A stretch of 49,478 bases of DNA. It comes from JAZKAR01 sp040389065. Its GTDB lineage: Bacteria > Pseudomonadota > Gammaproteobacteria > Burkholderiales > Casimicrobiaceae. A program made the position numbers and the translations under genes. Location of the stretch: contig JAZKAR010000010.1 of the NCBI GenBank assembly GCA_040389065.1, positions 1 through 49,478 of the forward strand, given 5' to 3'. The notes beneath the pieces were generated by a model. The model had not been told where the DNA came from, searched no databases, and saw nothing but the letters and a program-made list of their open reading frames with translations. Below, piece after piece: positions 16,479-24,799 of the stretch; position 1 is the stretch's first letter, and the number at the start of each line of letters is the position of its first letter.

Positions 16479-16673
16479 TTAGCCCTTATTTAGAGATTTT
16501 TTGATACACATAATTGTCTGCCGAGTTGTTTTAAACTCACATGCAACGTCGGCTAGGCTGATACCATTGTCAAGTCATTCTAAGGCTGCAGGGTGCTCAT
16601 CCACACTAAATGACGGCGGTCTACCAAATTGTTTACCAGCAGCTTTAGCTCGATTAATTCCTGACTGCGAACC
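16479..16673 (-). pseudogene. Remnant of a serine recombinase C-terminus
   Basis: On the minus strand the frame reads SQSGINRAKAAGKQFGRPPS, a stop after AALE, then LDNGISLADVACEFKTTRQT and a final stop at 16479. RAKAAGKQFGRP and the helix-turn-helix-like end are the tail of a resolvase/invertase. The catalytic half is absent and an internal TGA breaks the frame. The rest of 16113-16861 holds the hairpin repeat at 16201 and no gene I can support. Confidence 0.75.
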
Positions 16674-16861
16674 TTTCACGAAGACAAGGCAGAGACCAGG
16701 GTATCCGAGACTCACGCCTAAGGGAGGTTATATGATAAAATTGGGTGGTCAAAACAAAAAAATAAACCGCTACACCCAAACAGTAAACGTATTTTCTTCC
16801 ACACACATATAAGTGCGCTTCAGGCGTAACCTATCAACTTGGTGCTAACAGCAGACTTTCG

Positions 16862-17515
16862 ATGGAATACAAAAACGCACGGTTCTATTTATTAGGGGAG
16901 CATGCTGCTGTCCTGGAATCTTTTCCTCCAGCATCTTGGGAGTGCCAGCAAAAAATCGGCTGGATAGCGTCTAAATTAACTAACCATCCTTTTGTGACTG
17001 AAGTCGTTCCAGGTATGAATAGCCTTACGGTTTTACTCAATAATGAATGCGCAGATCCTGATAGTTTTCTAGAAAAATTAAAAGAATTTTGGCAGAGCGA
17101 TCCGTCGTTTCTTTCGCTTTCGTCACGCACAATCACAATTCCTGTTGAGTATGAGGGGCAAGACTTAGAGCGTGTGGCCAACCACACAGGTTTAGAAATA
17201 GATCAAGTTATTGCTTTGCATATTCAAGCTGAGTACCGGGTTTACTTTCTTGGATTTCAGCCAGGCTTTGCGTATATGGGAGGGTTACCCCTAACTTTGG
17301 CTACCCCTCGTCTTGCAGAGCCGCGATTAAGTGTTCCCGCTGGTTCAGTAGGTATTGGTGGCAATCAAACAGGTATTTACCCTTTTGCTACGCCCGGAGG
17401 GTGGAATATTATTGGCCGTACTGCCATTAAGCTTTTCGATCCCTACCAAACTCCGCCAACGCTTTTGCAACCAGGGGATCTTGTGCGCTTTGTTCCTATG
17501 GCGGAGCATAAATGA
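16862..17515 (+). CDS. pxpB: 5-oxoprolinase subunit PxpB (KipI family)
   Basis: The 217-residue protein has the KipI/PxpB signatures FLGFQPGFAYMGGLP (about 130-145), PRLSVPAGSVGIGGNQTGIY, and FATPGGWNIIGRT near the C-terminus. With PxpA and PxpC it forms the ATP-dependent enzyme that opens 5-oxoproline (pyroglutamate) to glutamate in the cytoplasm. Its stop overlaps the pxpC start (ATGA), so the two are co-translated. No strong ribosome binding site precedes ATG 16862. The pxpA (LamB/YcsF) gene, normally adjacent, is not in this window. Confidence 0.92.
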   Translation: MEYKNARFYLLGEHAAVLESFPPASWECQQKIGWIASKLTNHPFVTEVVPGMNSLTVLLNNECADPDSFLEKLKEFWQSDPSFLSLSSRTITIPVEYEGQDLERVANHTGLEIDQVIALHIQAEYRVYFLGFQPGFAYMGGLPLTLATPRLAEPRLSVPAGSVGIGGNQTGIYPFATPGGWNIIGRTAIKLFDPYQTPPTLLQPGDLVRFVPMAEHK

Positions 17516-18435
17516 TTGAAGTCATTAAATGTGGTGTTTTGACTACTCTGCAGGATCTTGGACGGCCTGGGTTCAGATATTTAGGGATTAGCCACGCTGG
17601 AGCTCTTGATACCGTTGCGTTATCCATAGCCAATCGCCTCGTTAATAATCCGATTCATTATGTTGGAGTTGAGATCACTTTAGGTCCAGTTGAATTTCTC
17701 TTCACGATAAATACTTCAATTGCATTAACAGGGGCAGACTTTGAAAGCAGCTTGGACAACATGCCAGTCTGGCCTGGCTGGCGCATTCCCGTTCGAGCGG
17801 GGCAGCGCTTAAAACTAAATGCTGCAAAAGATGGAATGCGTGCGTATTTAGCGGTCAGCGGTGGTATTAATGTAGAACTGGTACTTGGTTCACGAAGTAC
17901 TGATCTGAAAAGTGGTTTTGGTGGATGGCAGGGAAGAGCACTTCAGGTAGGAGATCGAATTCCCTTGGCATGCTCTGATATGTTGACCAAGCGCATCGGG
18001 TTAAAGCTTCCTGAGTGGACTTCAAAAATTCGGGCAATTCCAGGTCCTGAATATAATCAGTTTGCAGAACAGGAGCAACAACAGTTTTGGAGAACGGAAT
18101 GGAAAATTACGCCTGAAAGTAACCGGATGGGCTATCGCCTTCTTGGAAAGCAACTGCTTCACAACGAGCAGCTGGATAAACTTTCACATGGAGTCATTCC
18201 GGGTATTGTTCAGGTGCCCCCAAACGGCCAGCCGATTGTGCTCCTAGCCGATGCTCAAACGACGGGCGGGTATCCACGAATAGCTGTTGTCATAAAAGCG
18301 GATCTATGGAAAATTGCTCAGGCTCGTCTTGGCGCTTCGTTACGCTTTGAGTTGTGTAACCATAAGCAGGCACAGATTGCCCATAAAGAGCTCGCTTTAT
18401 ATATGAATAAGATAGTGTGTGGATTAGGACTTTAG
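17512..18435 (+). CDS. pxpC: 5-oxoprolinase subunit PxpC (KipA family)
   Basis: The 307-residue protein shows the KipA/PxpC (biotin-dependent carboxylase-like) motifs LQDLGRPGFRYLGISHAGAL at the N-terminus, RMGYRLLG, then VIPGIVQVPPNGQPIVLLAD and TTGGYPRIAVV in the second half. It is the partner of PxpB in pyroglutamate hydrolysis. The length is normal and the gene is intact. It is the last gene of the pair; a region of IS remnants follows. Confidence 0.92.
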   Translation: MIEVIKCGVLTTLQDLGRPGFRYLGISHAGALDTVALSIANRLVNNPIHYVGVEITLGPVEFLFTINTSIALTGADFESSLDNMPVWPGWRIPVRAGQRLKLNAAKDGMRAYLAVSGGINVELVLGSRSTDLKSGFGGWQGRALQVGDRIPLACSDMLTKRIGLKLPEWTSKIRAIPGPEYNQFAEQEQQQFWRTEWKITPESNRMGYRLLGKQLLHNEQLDKLSHGVIPGIVQVPPNGQPIVLLADAQTTGGYPRIAVVIKADLWKIAQARLGASLRFELCNHKQAQIAHKELALYMNKIVCGLGL

Positions 18436-19084
18436 CCGAGGTTGGCCACTGTACTTGCAACATGTTTTAAAGACTATTTGCAGATCTTGATTATAGGAAG
18501 ATCTATTAGCTTCTTTACGTGTAGTCTTAGCAAAGGATTTTTTAGGTTCATCTGCATAATAAAAAACAGTCCACTGGGTAATTAGTATCATCCATAAGGG
18601 TTGTGGCATATCAACATCACGGGCTCTGTTGCAAAGATTAGTGAAATATTGGATGCAGCCGAAGCACTATCAGCAGAGCAATTAAACAAACGCAGGCAAC
18701 ATTTATTAAATAAAGCTTTGTGAAACAACTGTAAAACAATACCAGCTAGCATCTACAACCTTGCTTTGTTTTCCACAATAAGTTTTCTTGTGGTTTTTAA
18801 TGGTGTAAAAGTACATTTTTAGACTACCCCAAAAATCGGTCGTTTTTCTTATGATTTTGACTAATTTTTTCAGATCGCCGTTTTTTTTCAACTTACCTCA
18901 GCTTAGCTACCAGTTTTGATTACACCCGCCTTCGTCGCCATGCCTTGCTGGAAAACTTTTGTGCACGCACTTAAGCACCATCATCATTGATGTACTCAAC
19001 CCCGTATTGAATAAAGACTGCTCTGTCAACCTTACAACCTGAAATCAGTTATTCATACAATGGAATTAATTCAGGAGCCTCATG
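18436..19084. other. Intergenic region with IS4 and IS6 scraps
   Basis: An IS4-type transposase fragment (YATTLMDDTNYPVDCF) lies on the minus strand at about 18550-18612. GGGCTCTGTTGCAAAGATTA at 18621-18640 is an IS6-type terminal repeat reading rightward, followed by a short open frame ending VAKISEILDAAEALSAEQLN plus about a dozen residues at 18723. From 18724 to 19072 I see no convincing gene. Confidence 0.6.
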
Positions 19085-21244
19085 ATGAATAGACAGCGAA
19101 TAATAAAAATACTGCGTCCCCTTATACTCAGCACCCTCATAGCGTTCGCTTTGAATGCGAGAGCCAATGCAGAAAGCGATCCTTATACGCGAGTGGTGCG
19201 GCTCAATTATGTTGATGGTAAGGTGACGTTTTCTCCCTCTGGGAGTGATGAATGGGTTTACGCTTATATTAACCGCCCTCTTACATCTGGAGATCAACTC
19301 TGGACTGATACTCAATCTCGTGCAGAAATGCATAATGGTTCAACCGCTTTACGCATAAATAGCCAAACAAACTTTAAAGTGCTAGCGCTTGATGATACAA
19401 CCACACAATTCCAGCTCACTCAAGGTACGTTAAGCTTTCATGTACGCACGCTGGCAAAAGATCAATTTTTTGAAATTGATACACCCAATTTTGCTTTTCA
19501 GGTCAATCGTCCTGGGCAATACCGAATTGATGTTGATCCTGACCACAATATATCAACTGTATTGATTCGTGAGGGTAGCGGCATAGTCAGTGGTCAAGAC
19601 AATAACTCCTATACGCTCAATAGTGGTCAAAAATTCACATTTGCAGAGAGCAATCTCCGTCTCATTAACGCTGAATACGATACTCCAGATGATAACTTCG
19701 ACACATGGGTAGCCGCACGCAACCGACGTGAAGATAAATCAACAAGTTCGCGTTATATTTCACGTGAAATCACAGGCTATGAAGACCTTGATGCATACGG
19801 TACCTGGCGACAAGACCCTACTTATGGAGATGTATGGGTACCTACCATCCGAGCAACGGACTGGGTTCCGTACAGTAACGGACATTGGGCATGGGTCGCA
19901 CCGTGGGGATGGACGTGGATAGATGATGCACCCTGGGGGTTTGCACCCTCTCACTATGGGCGATGGGCACGAATTAATAGCTCATGGGGATGGGTTCCAG
20001 GCGCTCAAAATACCGCTCCTGCCTATGCACCTGCTTTAGTTGCATTTATTTCCACGCCCTCCTCAGAGTCTAAAGATATAGCGTGGTTTCCTTTAGCACC
20101 GGGCGAAGCTTATCGCCCCGCCTATCATGCAACTCCCCATTATTTAAATCTTGTTAATAACAGAGTGACTATTAATCAGGTTCAGATAAACACCAATATT
20201 ACCCAGGTGTATATCAATCAGCAGGCTCCCCACGCAATTACAGCGGTTCCTGTCAACAGCTTCGTAAAAGGTCATTCTGTTCAGCAGGCAAGCATTCGTG
20301 TACCTTCACATTACGATCACCCATCAGCCAAGCAAATGGTTGTTGTTGGAGCACCCCTCGCTTTAGCGCCTACACAACAAAGTTTTACAGGCCATAGCGC
20401 CCCTGCTACCATGCCTCCTGCCAGAACACATTTCAATCGCCCCATCATTGCAACGCGTATGGTGACACAACCCTCTGCCTTACACTTACATGATATTCAG
20501 CTTGAAAAAACCGGTCAGCAACCGCATGCTATAACCTCAGAAAAAACTCACCTGGTACACGCCTCCTCCCCCCTGATTGTTGTGGTTGAGCGAGGCCATG
20601 CAAAATCAGCTCCAACACCTGCTTTACCTGCCCCGTCTCATCTATCTTCTCCTGCAACAGCCACTCAGCATCCACAAGAAAAACCTACCTTTTTTCCTGC
20701 TGAGGAAAAGGAAAAATTACCGCATCCGATACCTAACACGGCACATGAACCTTTTAACAGAAATCCGCCGCAAGATATGCCTCATCCCTCCCAACATGAT
20801 CATGGTATCCCACCAAAAATGACTCATGATCATCCCAAAGAGCCGCATGAACATCTACGTGTAGAGACTCATTCTCAAGAGCCTTTATCTATTCCCCCCC
20901 ATCATGATCATAGTCGTCATCTAGAACAAGAGTCTGCGGCTCATCCCGCCCAGGTTCAAGAGCGAAATGAACATAACAGGCATGAGGACCCAGAACCCAA
21001 GCATGCCATCACGCCCGCTAAACCTGAATCTAAACATCCTGCGGAAAATGTTCCACATCCAGAATCTAAAGCTCATCATGAAGCACCTCAGGCACAACCC
21101 AAACCACAACATCCGGAAGAAACTTTACATAAGGTGCCTCCTGCACATCGCCCCGAAGTCGTTGCTCCTGATGAACATCATAAAGAACCGATACATGAAC
21201 ACCACAAGGATGATAAAGAGCCACACGAGCACGAGAAGCCTTAA
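19085..21244 (+). CDS. Exported FecR-domain DUF6600 protein with His/Pro/Glu-rich tail
   Basis: The protein is about 719 residues. A signal peptide (LILSTLIAFALNARANA) precedes a FecR-like beta domain (about 30-200, VRLNYVDGKVTFSPSG). The DUF6600 Trp-rich repeats follow (about 235-330: YGTWRQDPTYGDVWVP, NGHWAWVAPWGWTWID, WGFAPSHYGRWA). From about 430 to the end the chain is low-complexity, rich in His, Pro, Glu and Lys (HEHHKDDKEPHEHEK at the end). The family is exported and common in betaproteobacteria, but its role is unknown; the tail could bind divalent metals. AGGAG at 19073-19077 fits ATG 19085 better than ATG 19082. Direct IS6-type terminal sequences flank the gene. Confidence 0.88.
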   Translation: MNRQRIIKILRPLILSTLIAFALNARANAESDPYTRVVRLNYVDGKVTFSPSGSDEWVYAYINRPLTSGDQLWTDTQSRAEMHNGSTALRINSQTNFKVLALDDTTTQFQLTQGTLSFHVRTLAKDQFFEIDTPNFAFQVNRPGQYRIDVDPDHNISTVLIREGSGIVSGQDNNSYTLNSGQKFTFAESNLRLINAEYDTPDDNFDTWVAARNRREDKSTSSRYISREITGYEDLDAYGTWRQDPTYGDVWVPTIRATDWVPYSNGHWAWVAPWGWTWIDDAPWGFAPSHYGRWARINSSWGWVPGAQNTAPAYAPALVAFISTPSSESKDIAWFPLAPGEAYRPAYHATPHYLNLVNNRVTINQVQINTNITQVYINQQAPHAITAVPVNSFVKGHSVQQASIRVPSHYDHPSAKQMVVVGAPLALAPTQQSFTGHSAPATMPPARTHFNRPIIATRMVTQPSALHLHDIQLEKTGQQPHAITSEKTHLVHASSPLIVVVERGHAKSAPTPALPAPSHLSSPATATQHPQEKPTFFPAEEKEKLPHPIPNTAHEPFNRNPPQDMPHPSQHDHGIPPKMTHDHPKEPHEHLRVETHSQEPLSIPPHHDHSRHLEQESAAHPAQVQERNEHNRHEDPEPKHAITPAKPESKHPAENVPHPESKAHHEAPQAQPKPQHPEETLHKVPPAHRPEVVAPDEHHKEPIHEHHKDDKEPHEHEKP

Positions 21245-21283
21245 ACCTGTTTTAATAGGGAAATATGGGGAAATTCGTTTGAC

Positions 21284-21469
21284 GTCGCTGTTGCAAAGAT
21301 TAGAAGAGATTATGGGAAAAGCTTTTTGTTACGAGGGCTAAAAAGTATAAATACCGAATTGTCTTTCAATCAGACGGATTTGTCCTATGAGACCTTGTCC
21401 GTAATGCCAGATATTCATCTGTCCCTTCTTAAACATTAGTATGAACTCAACCCCTTTAATGGTGGCATA
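21284..21469 (-). mobile_element. IS6-family end with transposase C-terminus
   Basis: On the minus strand 21469-21338 encodes YATIKGVEFILMFKKGQMN, then IGQIRLIERQFGIYTF and a stop, the typical IS6 transposase C-terminus. CTGTTGCAAAGATTAG at 21288-21303 is the terminal repeat, identical over 16 bases to that at 18626-18641. The rest of the gene is cut off exactly where the inverted-repeat element at 21470 begins. Confidence 0.75.
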
Positions 21470-21702
21470 GGGGTTGTAACCCAGAATCAGCGGAATTTTT
21501 CCGATTCTTATTAATCAATTGTTTAAGTTTTTAATAGGTCACGAAAACTGTCCGAAAAGGAGCGGTTTCGCACATCCTTAAAAGTCATGTCCGAAAGTAG
21601 TAAAATCGAGTTTCGTACACGAAGATGAATTCGTACATGACTTTCGTACAGCCTGGGGTAGTGCAGCTTGGAAAAATTCCGCGGGTTTCAGATTACAACC
21701 CC
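21470..21702. mobile_element. 233-bp MITE-like element with 33-bp imperfect terminal inverted repeats
   Basis: The left end is GGGGTTGTAA-N10-GCGGAATTTTTCC (21470-21502). The right end 21670-21702 is its inverse, with both outer 10 and inner 13 bases perfect. Inside lies another inverted repeat, AAAGTCATGT (21581-21590) with ACATGACTTT (21635-21644). It has no coding capacity. It directly truncates the IS6 transposase fragment. Confidence 0.7.
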
Positions 21703-21716
21703 AAATAAATGATTGT

Positions 21717-22106
21717 TTAAAATGTCAGTTGATATCGACTTGCCGGGCCAATGCCAAGTCGATGTAAAAAATTTGCCTTTGTCAGGCTAACTAAAGCGTT
21801 CTGTACTGTTCTTCGCACCAATCTGGTTTCCGCTACAATATCGGCAACCTGTAATCGCCTTTCTGGAGATGATTTGAAGCAAGCCAGTACTCGAACAGCA
21901 CTTTCAGAAAGACGTTGTAAGGCAGCATAACGTGTGCGTAACAGGCTGACATCTTCTAAAGCCAATCGAAGCATTTTTACAAAGAACCAAGCAAGAGGCT
22001 CTAAGAGATAATCTTGTGGGCTAGCCTTATATTGCTCGTTTGAAGTTTGTTGAAGTGTGCTGTAATAAATGGGTCTGTGCCTAGTGCAATGAGGTGCGAT
22101 TTTCAA
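21717..22106 (-). pseudogene. C-terminal fragment of a winged-helix protein
   Basis: The 129-codon frame ends with a clear winged-helix pattern: LSESAVRVLACFKSSPERRL, VADIVAETRLVRRTVQNALV, then FLHRLGIGPASRYQLTF. The first 30 codons look like read-through sequence. The coherent part begins near YLLEPLAWFFVKMLRLALED, so the N-terminal part of the original protein is missing. A similar C-terminal helix-turn-helix is seen in some Fic and AlbA-type proteins, but I cannot assign the family. It starts 15 bases from the MITE-like element. Confidence 0.5.
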
Positions 22107-22129
22107 AAGAGAAAGTAAGCGGGAATCCC

Positions 22130-22151
22130 AGATTTTTCCGTCGAAAAATCT
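22130..22151. repeat. Hairpin in a non-coding gap
   Basis: AGATTTTTC-CGTC-GAAAAATCT, extended imperfectly on both sides by AAGxAAGCG-like arms. The remainder of 22107-22382 shows no supported gene. Confidence 0.6.
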
Positions 22152-22382
22152 CCACTCGCTTCTTTTCGGATATTGAATTTATCCAACGTAGTTTGTCGTA
22201 CAGTTTTTGCTAGGTTAATGGCACTTTTTCAGGCAAATGATCGTCATCATCAAAAAATAACTGTTTTACGATAGATTAGGTGAAATGGCGGCTGGTGACA
22301 CGACTGCTTGTTCTACCCCAATTTATTGGCTCGGCCATGATTATTTATACTCACCATCTTGCGATTCGAGTAACACAGTATA

Positions 22383-22420
22383 GGGGGTTTGAAGCCTAAT
22401 GGAACGAAACGTACGCTAAG
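22383..22420 (+). mobile_element. Tn3-family terminal inverted repeat (38 bp)
   Basis: The 38 bases begin GGGGG and end GTACGCTAAG, the length and two conserved ends of Tn3-family termini, with the inner end facing right. The inner 15 bases recur inverted at 23524-23538. Confidence 0.65.
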
Positions 22421-22457
22421 CTATATTTAAATATTATTCAATAATTTATACACAGTT

Positions 22458-22572
22458 AATCGCCAACAGGCACAGGCATTAAAATCTCAGGATAAAAGAA
22501 TAAGTGAGATTGCCAAGTGGCTTAATATAGGGAGATACAACTGTGTATAAGATACTGAATGAAGAATGTTAA
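22458..22572 (+). pseudogene. Remnant of a Tn3-type resolvase C-terminus
   Basis: The frame reads NRQQAQALKSQDKRISEIAK then WLNIGRY. With one extra base removed it continues TTVYKILNEEC and a stop at 22572. This is the DNA-binding helix-turn-helix end of a TnpR-type resolvase, frameshifted and lacking the catalytic part. It lies just inside the Tn3-like end. Confidence 0.7.
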
Positions 22573-22688
22573 ATTCTAAACCGTAACTTCCTGTTCAAAT
22601 ACTCGCGCTGATCCAATTATTGCTGGCGATCGTGGTAAAGTGGTTCGGGGTCATTTCGACAATTTCACAACACCGGAGTTTTAGCCTC

Positions 22689-23330
22689 ATGAACAAGTTG
22701 AAGGAAAACTTTCAGGCCGTTTTATGGGATGTAGATAACACCTTGATTATGAGCGGTAATACTCACGATCAGGCTGTCCTATTGGCGTTAAAAGAATTTC
22801 ATCCGGCAAAATATGATGACCTTTCACAACTTGATATTCTGGCGCGGGCTTGGGACGAGTCATGGTTCGCTTGCGGCGGTAATGCCGATCAGCTCGATAA
22901 ATTTGAGAGCTACGTCGCTCAGTTATATCTCAAGAACATTGACGCTCTTGTTGCCCGCCCAGGAGCAATCGAAGCGGTGTACACCCTAAATAAGCTGCAC
23001 GTCAAGCAAGTCGCAGTTTCCAATAGCCGCAAAATTATTGTGGATGCTAACCTTCGTCATTTAAACATCGGCGACATCATAAAAACGCGCATTTGCCGTG
23101 AAGATTTTGCCGAGCCGAAACCCGATCCGGCTCCATATTTGCGTGCTGCAGAAGCCTTGAATGTTCCTATTGCGCTTTGCCTTGCCGTTGAAGACTCCCT
23201 GCGTGGTCTTGTATCGGCAAAACAGGCAGGAGCGACCGTTATCTATTGGCCTCACGATACGACACCTAACGACGATTGCGATTATCAGGTCAACGCTATT
23301 CAAGATATTCGTTGGGAAGAATTTTTCTAG
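22689..23330 (+). CDS. HAD-superfamily phosphatase (subfamily IA)
   Basis: The 213-residue protein has the HAD nucleophile motif LWDVDNTLI (DxDxT, about 12-20), motif II VAVSNSRK, the motif III Lys in DFAEPKPDPAPY, and motif IV VEDSLRGLVSAKQAG. The helical cap after motif I fits the phosphoglycolate-phosphatase-like group. It would hydrolyse a small phosphorylated metabolite in the cytoplasm; the substrate is unknown. I prefer ATG 22689, as GGAG lies 10 bases upstream and family members start near here. It sits between a Tn3-like end and a partial inverted copy of it, so it may be a passenger gene. Confidence 0.85.
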   Translation: MNKLKENFQAVLWDVDNTLIMSGNTHDQAVLLALKEFHPAKYDDLSQLDILARAWDESWFACGGNADQLDKFESYVAQLYLKNIDALVARPGAIEAVYTLNKLHVKQVAVSNSRKIIVDANLRHLNIGDIIKTRICREDFAEPKPDPAPYLRAAEALNVPIALCLAVEDSLRGLVSAKQAGATVIYWPHDTTPNDDCDYQVNAIQDIRWEEFF

Positions 23331-23404
23331 GCTCTTTATGTGCAAAACAGGATCAATCTCCGCAAGGATATAAACAATAAAAAATGAGGAACACCGCTTT
23401 TTGG

Positions 23405-23421
23405 GGTTCTTCGGCAGAACC
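23405..23421. repeat. Short dispersed hairpin repeat, copy 2
   Basis: GGTTCT-tcggc-AGAACC, preceded by GGAACACCGCTTTTTGG, resembling the copy at 16201-16219. It may terminate the HAD transcript. Confidence 0.55.
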
Positions 23422-23523
23422 TGATTCTGGATAGCAATGAAGCTCATCGTAATCAAATGATGCAACTATTGTCTGACTCTAAAAAAGCGACAGGATTTTT
23501 TAAACTTAATCAATCAAAAATAC

Positions 23524-23538
23524 CTTAGCGTACGTTTC
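23524..23538 (-). repeat. Partial inverted copy of the Tn3-type end
   Basis: CTTAGCGTACGTTTC is the exact reverse complement of the inner 15 bases of the 22383-22420 terminus and lies in the orientation expected of the opposite end. The outer bases do not match. Confidence 0.55.
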
Positions 23539-23594
23539 AATCAGGTTCCGGCTGAATTTGCTAAGCTCTATTACCTAACTCAACATTTAGCTGC

Positions 23595-23960
23595 TTAAAA
23601 TTTAAAGACTTATCCCATGTGTGGCCTGAAGAAGTTTTTGTGGATCTTGGCTATCGGGGCTACAGCGTTCTTTCGTTTATCAAGGTCTATCATCGCCACC
23701 TGAAGCGTGGAGTGACTCGTCGTTTAAAAGAAGCGATACGCCGACGCAGTGCCATTGAATCCATGATAGGACATATGAAAAATGATGACCGATTAAAAAG
23801 AAACTGGCTAAAAGGAAAGCTGGGCAATGCTTTGCATGCGGTATTGTGTGGGTGTGGTCACAATCTTCGACTGATTCTCAAGAAGCTCTGGCTTCTTTTT
23901 ACCTTTATTTGGGACAGATTATTTCCTGTTTTATCCTTACAAGCTGTTCACAATAAATAG
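23595..23960 (+). pseudogene. IS5-family transposase C-terminal fragment
   Basis: The frame encodes VWPEEVFVDLGYRGY, then RRRSAIESMIGHMKNDDRL and GNALHAVLCGCGHNLRLIL, the conserved end of IS5-type DDE transposases, including the catalytic Glu in AIESMIGHMK. The first two-thirds are missing, including the first two Asp. No start codon belongs to the family here; GTG 23619 is only the first available codon. Confidence 0.85.
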
Positions 23961-24080
23961 CTCGCGTTCAAAAACAACTTTATTCACATCAGACTACTTA
24001 TTTTCGCTTCTAGTTCTATAGTTTTATTGCACTTTAACCTATCGCCCAGCCCTATGCTGGGCGGATGTTCAAATACATTG

Positions 24081-24242
24081 TTATCTATAAAAACGATGAT
24101 GATGGTGGTGGTGATGAAAATAATGCATATGATGATGTCGGTGATGATTATATTCACGAGTAACCGTAACATGTGCCGCAGAAGCATCAACACTTGCCAG
24201 CACACCCATTAAACTAAGTATTGCTACCATCATTTTTTTCAT
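24081..24242 (-). CDS. Small exported histidine-rich peptide
   Basis: The 53-residue product has a signal peptide (MKKMMVAILSLMGVLASVDA, then SAA) and a mature part of about 30 residues, of which 14 are His, including a run of seven. AAAGGATATAAAATC precedes ATG 24242, an excellent ribosome binding site. The mature peptide should bind Ni, Cu, Zn or Co in the periplasm or outside the cell. I do not recognise a named family. It lies in a gap with no convincing partner gene; the large exported protein at 19085-21244 has a similarly His-rich tail. Confidence 0.7.
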   Translation of the reverse strand: MKKMMVAILSLMGVLASVDASAAHVTVTREYNHHRHHHMHYFHHHHHHHRFYR

Positions 24243-24799
24243 GATTTTATATCCTTTAAAATACATTGAATAAAACATATAGATCGGTTTTATCTATCAT
24301 GTGTTTTTCAACGCATTTTTCGAGCTAAGCGTTGACAGTGGCAAATCTATCTTTTTTTAATATTTAAAGACAAGTAATTGCTAATAAAATATTAATTCGT
24401 TACCCAATTAGCAAAACAATATTTCTTTCATGCCGTTAAGCAGTATTGATCATTCCTCAAAAAGTGTGCTTAAATGAACAAGTAATGTTTGCCTACATGT
24501 ACCCTTCACTCTGCCATTGCCTGCTCTATCAATAAGTAGTTTGCGCCAAGCACAGATCAAAAACATCACTACTCTATATAGCCTTTAAGAAAATATTTGT
24601 TAGCCATGCAAAATATGTATATAAAGGGCCTTCCGAGCTGCAATATGTTCTCATAAGCTATTAATAATATACTCGCAACTAGCCATTTAAATCTTATCTT
24701 GCCGACGATAAGCCCCAAAACGTTAACGTTTTGTATAAACCTGCTGTATTCAATGTGATTCCAGCAAACTCTCAATGGTTTATTTTAAGGTAGGGAATT
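24243..24799. other. Non-coding region
   Basis: No gene is supported here. It contains the ribosome binding site of the His-rich peptide at its left end, a TTGACA box at 24332 without a good partner, and an 18-bp palindrome at 24716-24733. Confidence 0.6.
24716..24733. promoter_or_regulatory. 18-bp perfect palindrome, candidate operator
   Basis: CAAAACGTTAACGTTTTG lies 66 bases before the metallophosphoesterase start. The form resembles a dimeric repressor site such as those of LacI-type proteins. Confidence 0.5.

Noticed and set aside
16501..16812. 103-codon plus-strand ORF
   Set aside because: It lies opposite a recognisable serine-recombinase remnant and has no ribosome binding site or family features.
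18706..18891. 61-codon minus-strand ORF rich in Lys
   Set aside because: No ribosome binding site or recognisable family; composition follows the AT-rich DNA.
20967..21341. 124-codon ORF overlapping the DUF6600 tail
   Set aside because: Alternative frame of the His/Pro-rich repeat region with no family features; it also crosses the stop and IS6 end.
24027..24212. Met-rich plus-strand ORF
   Set aside because: Antisense of the His-rich peptide (CAT read as ATG).
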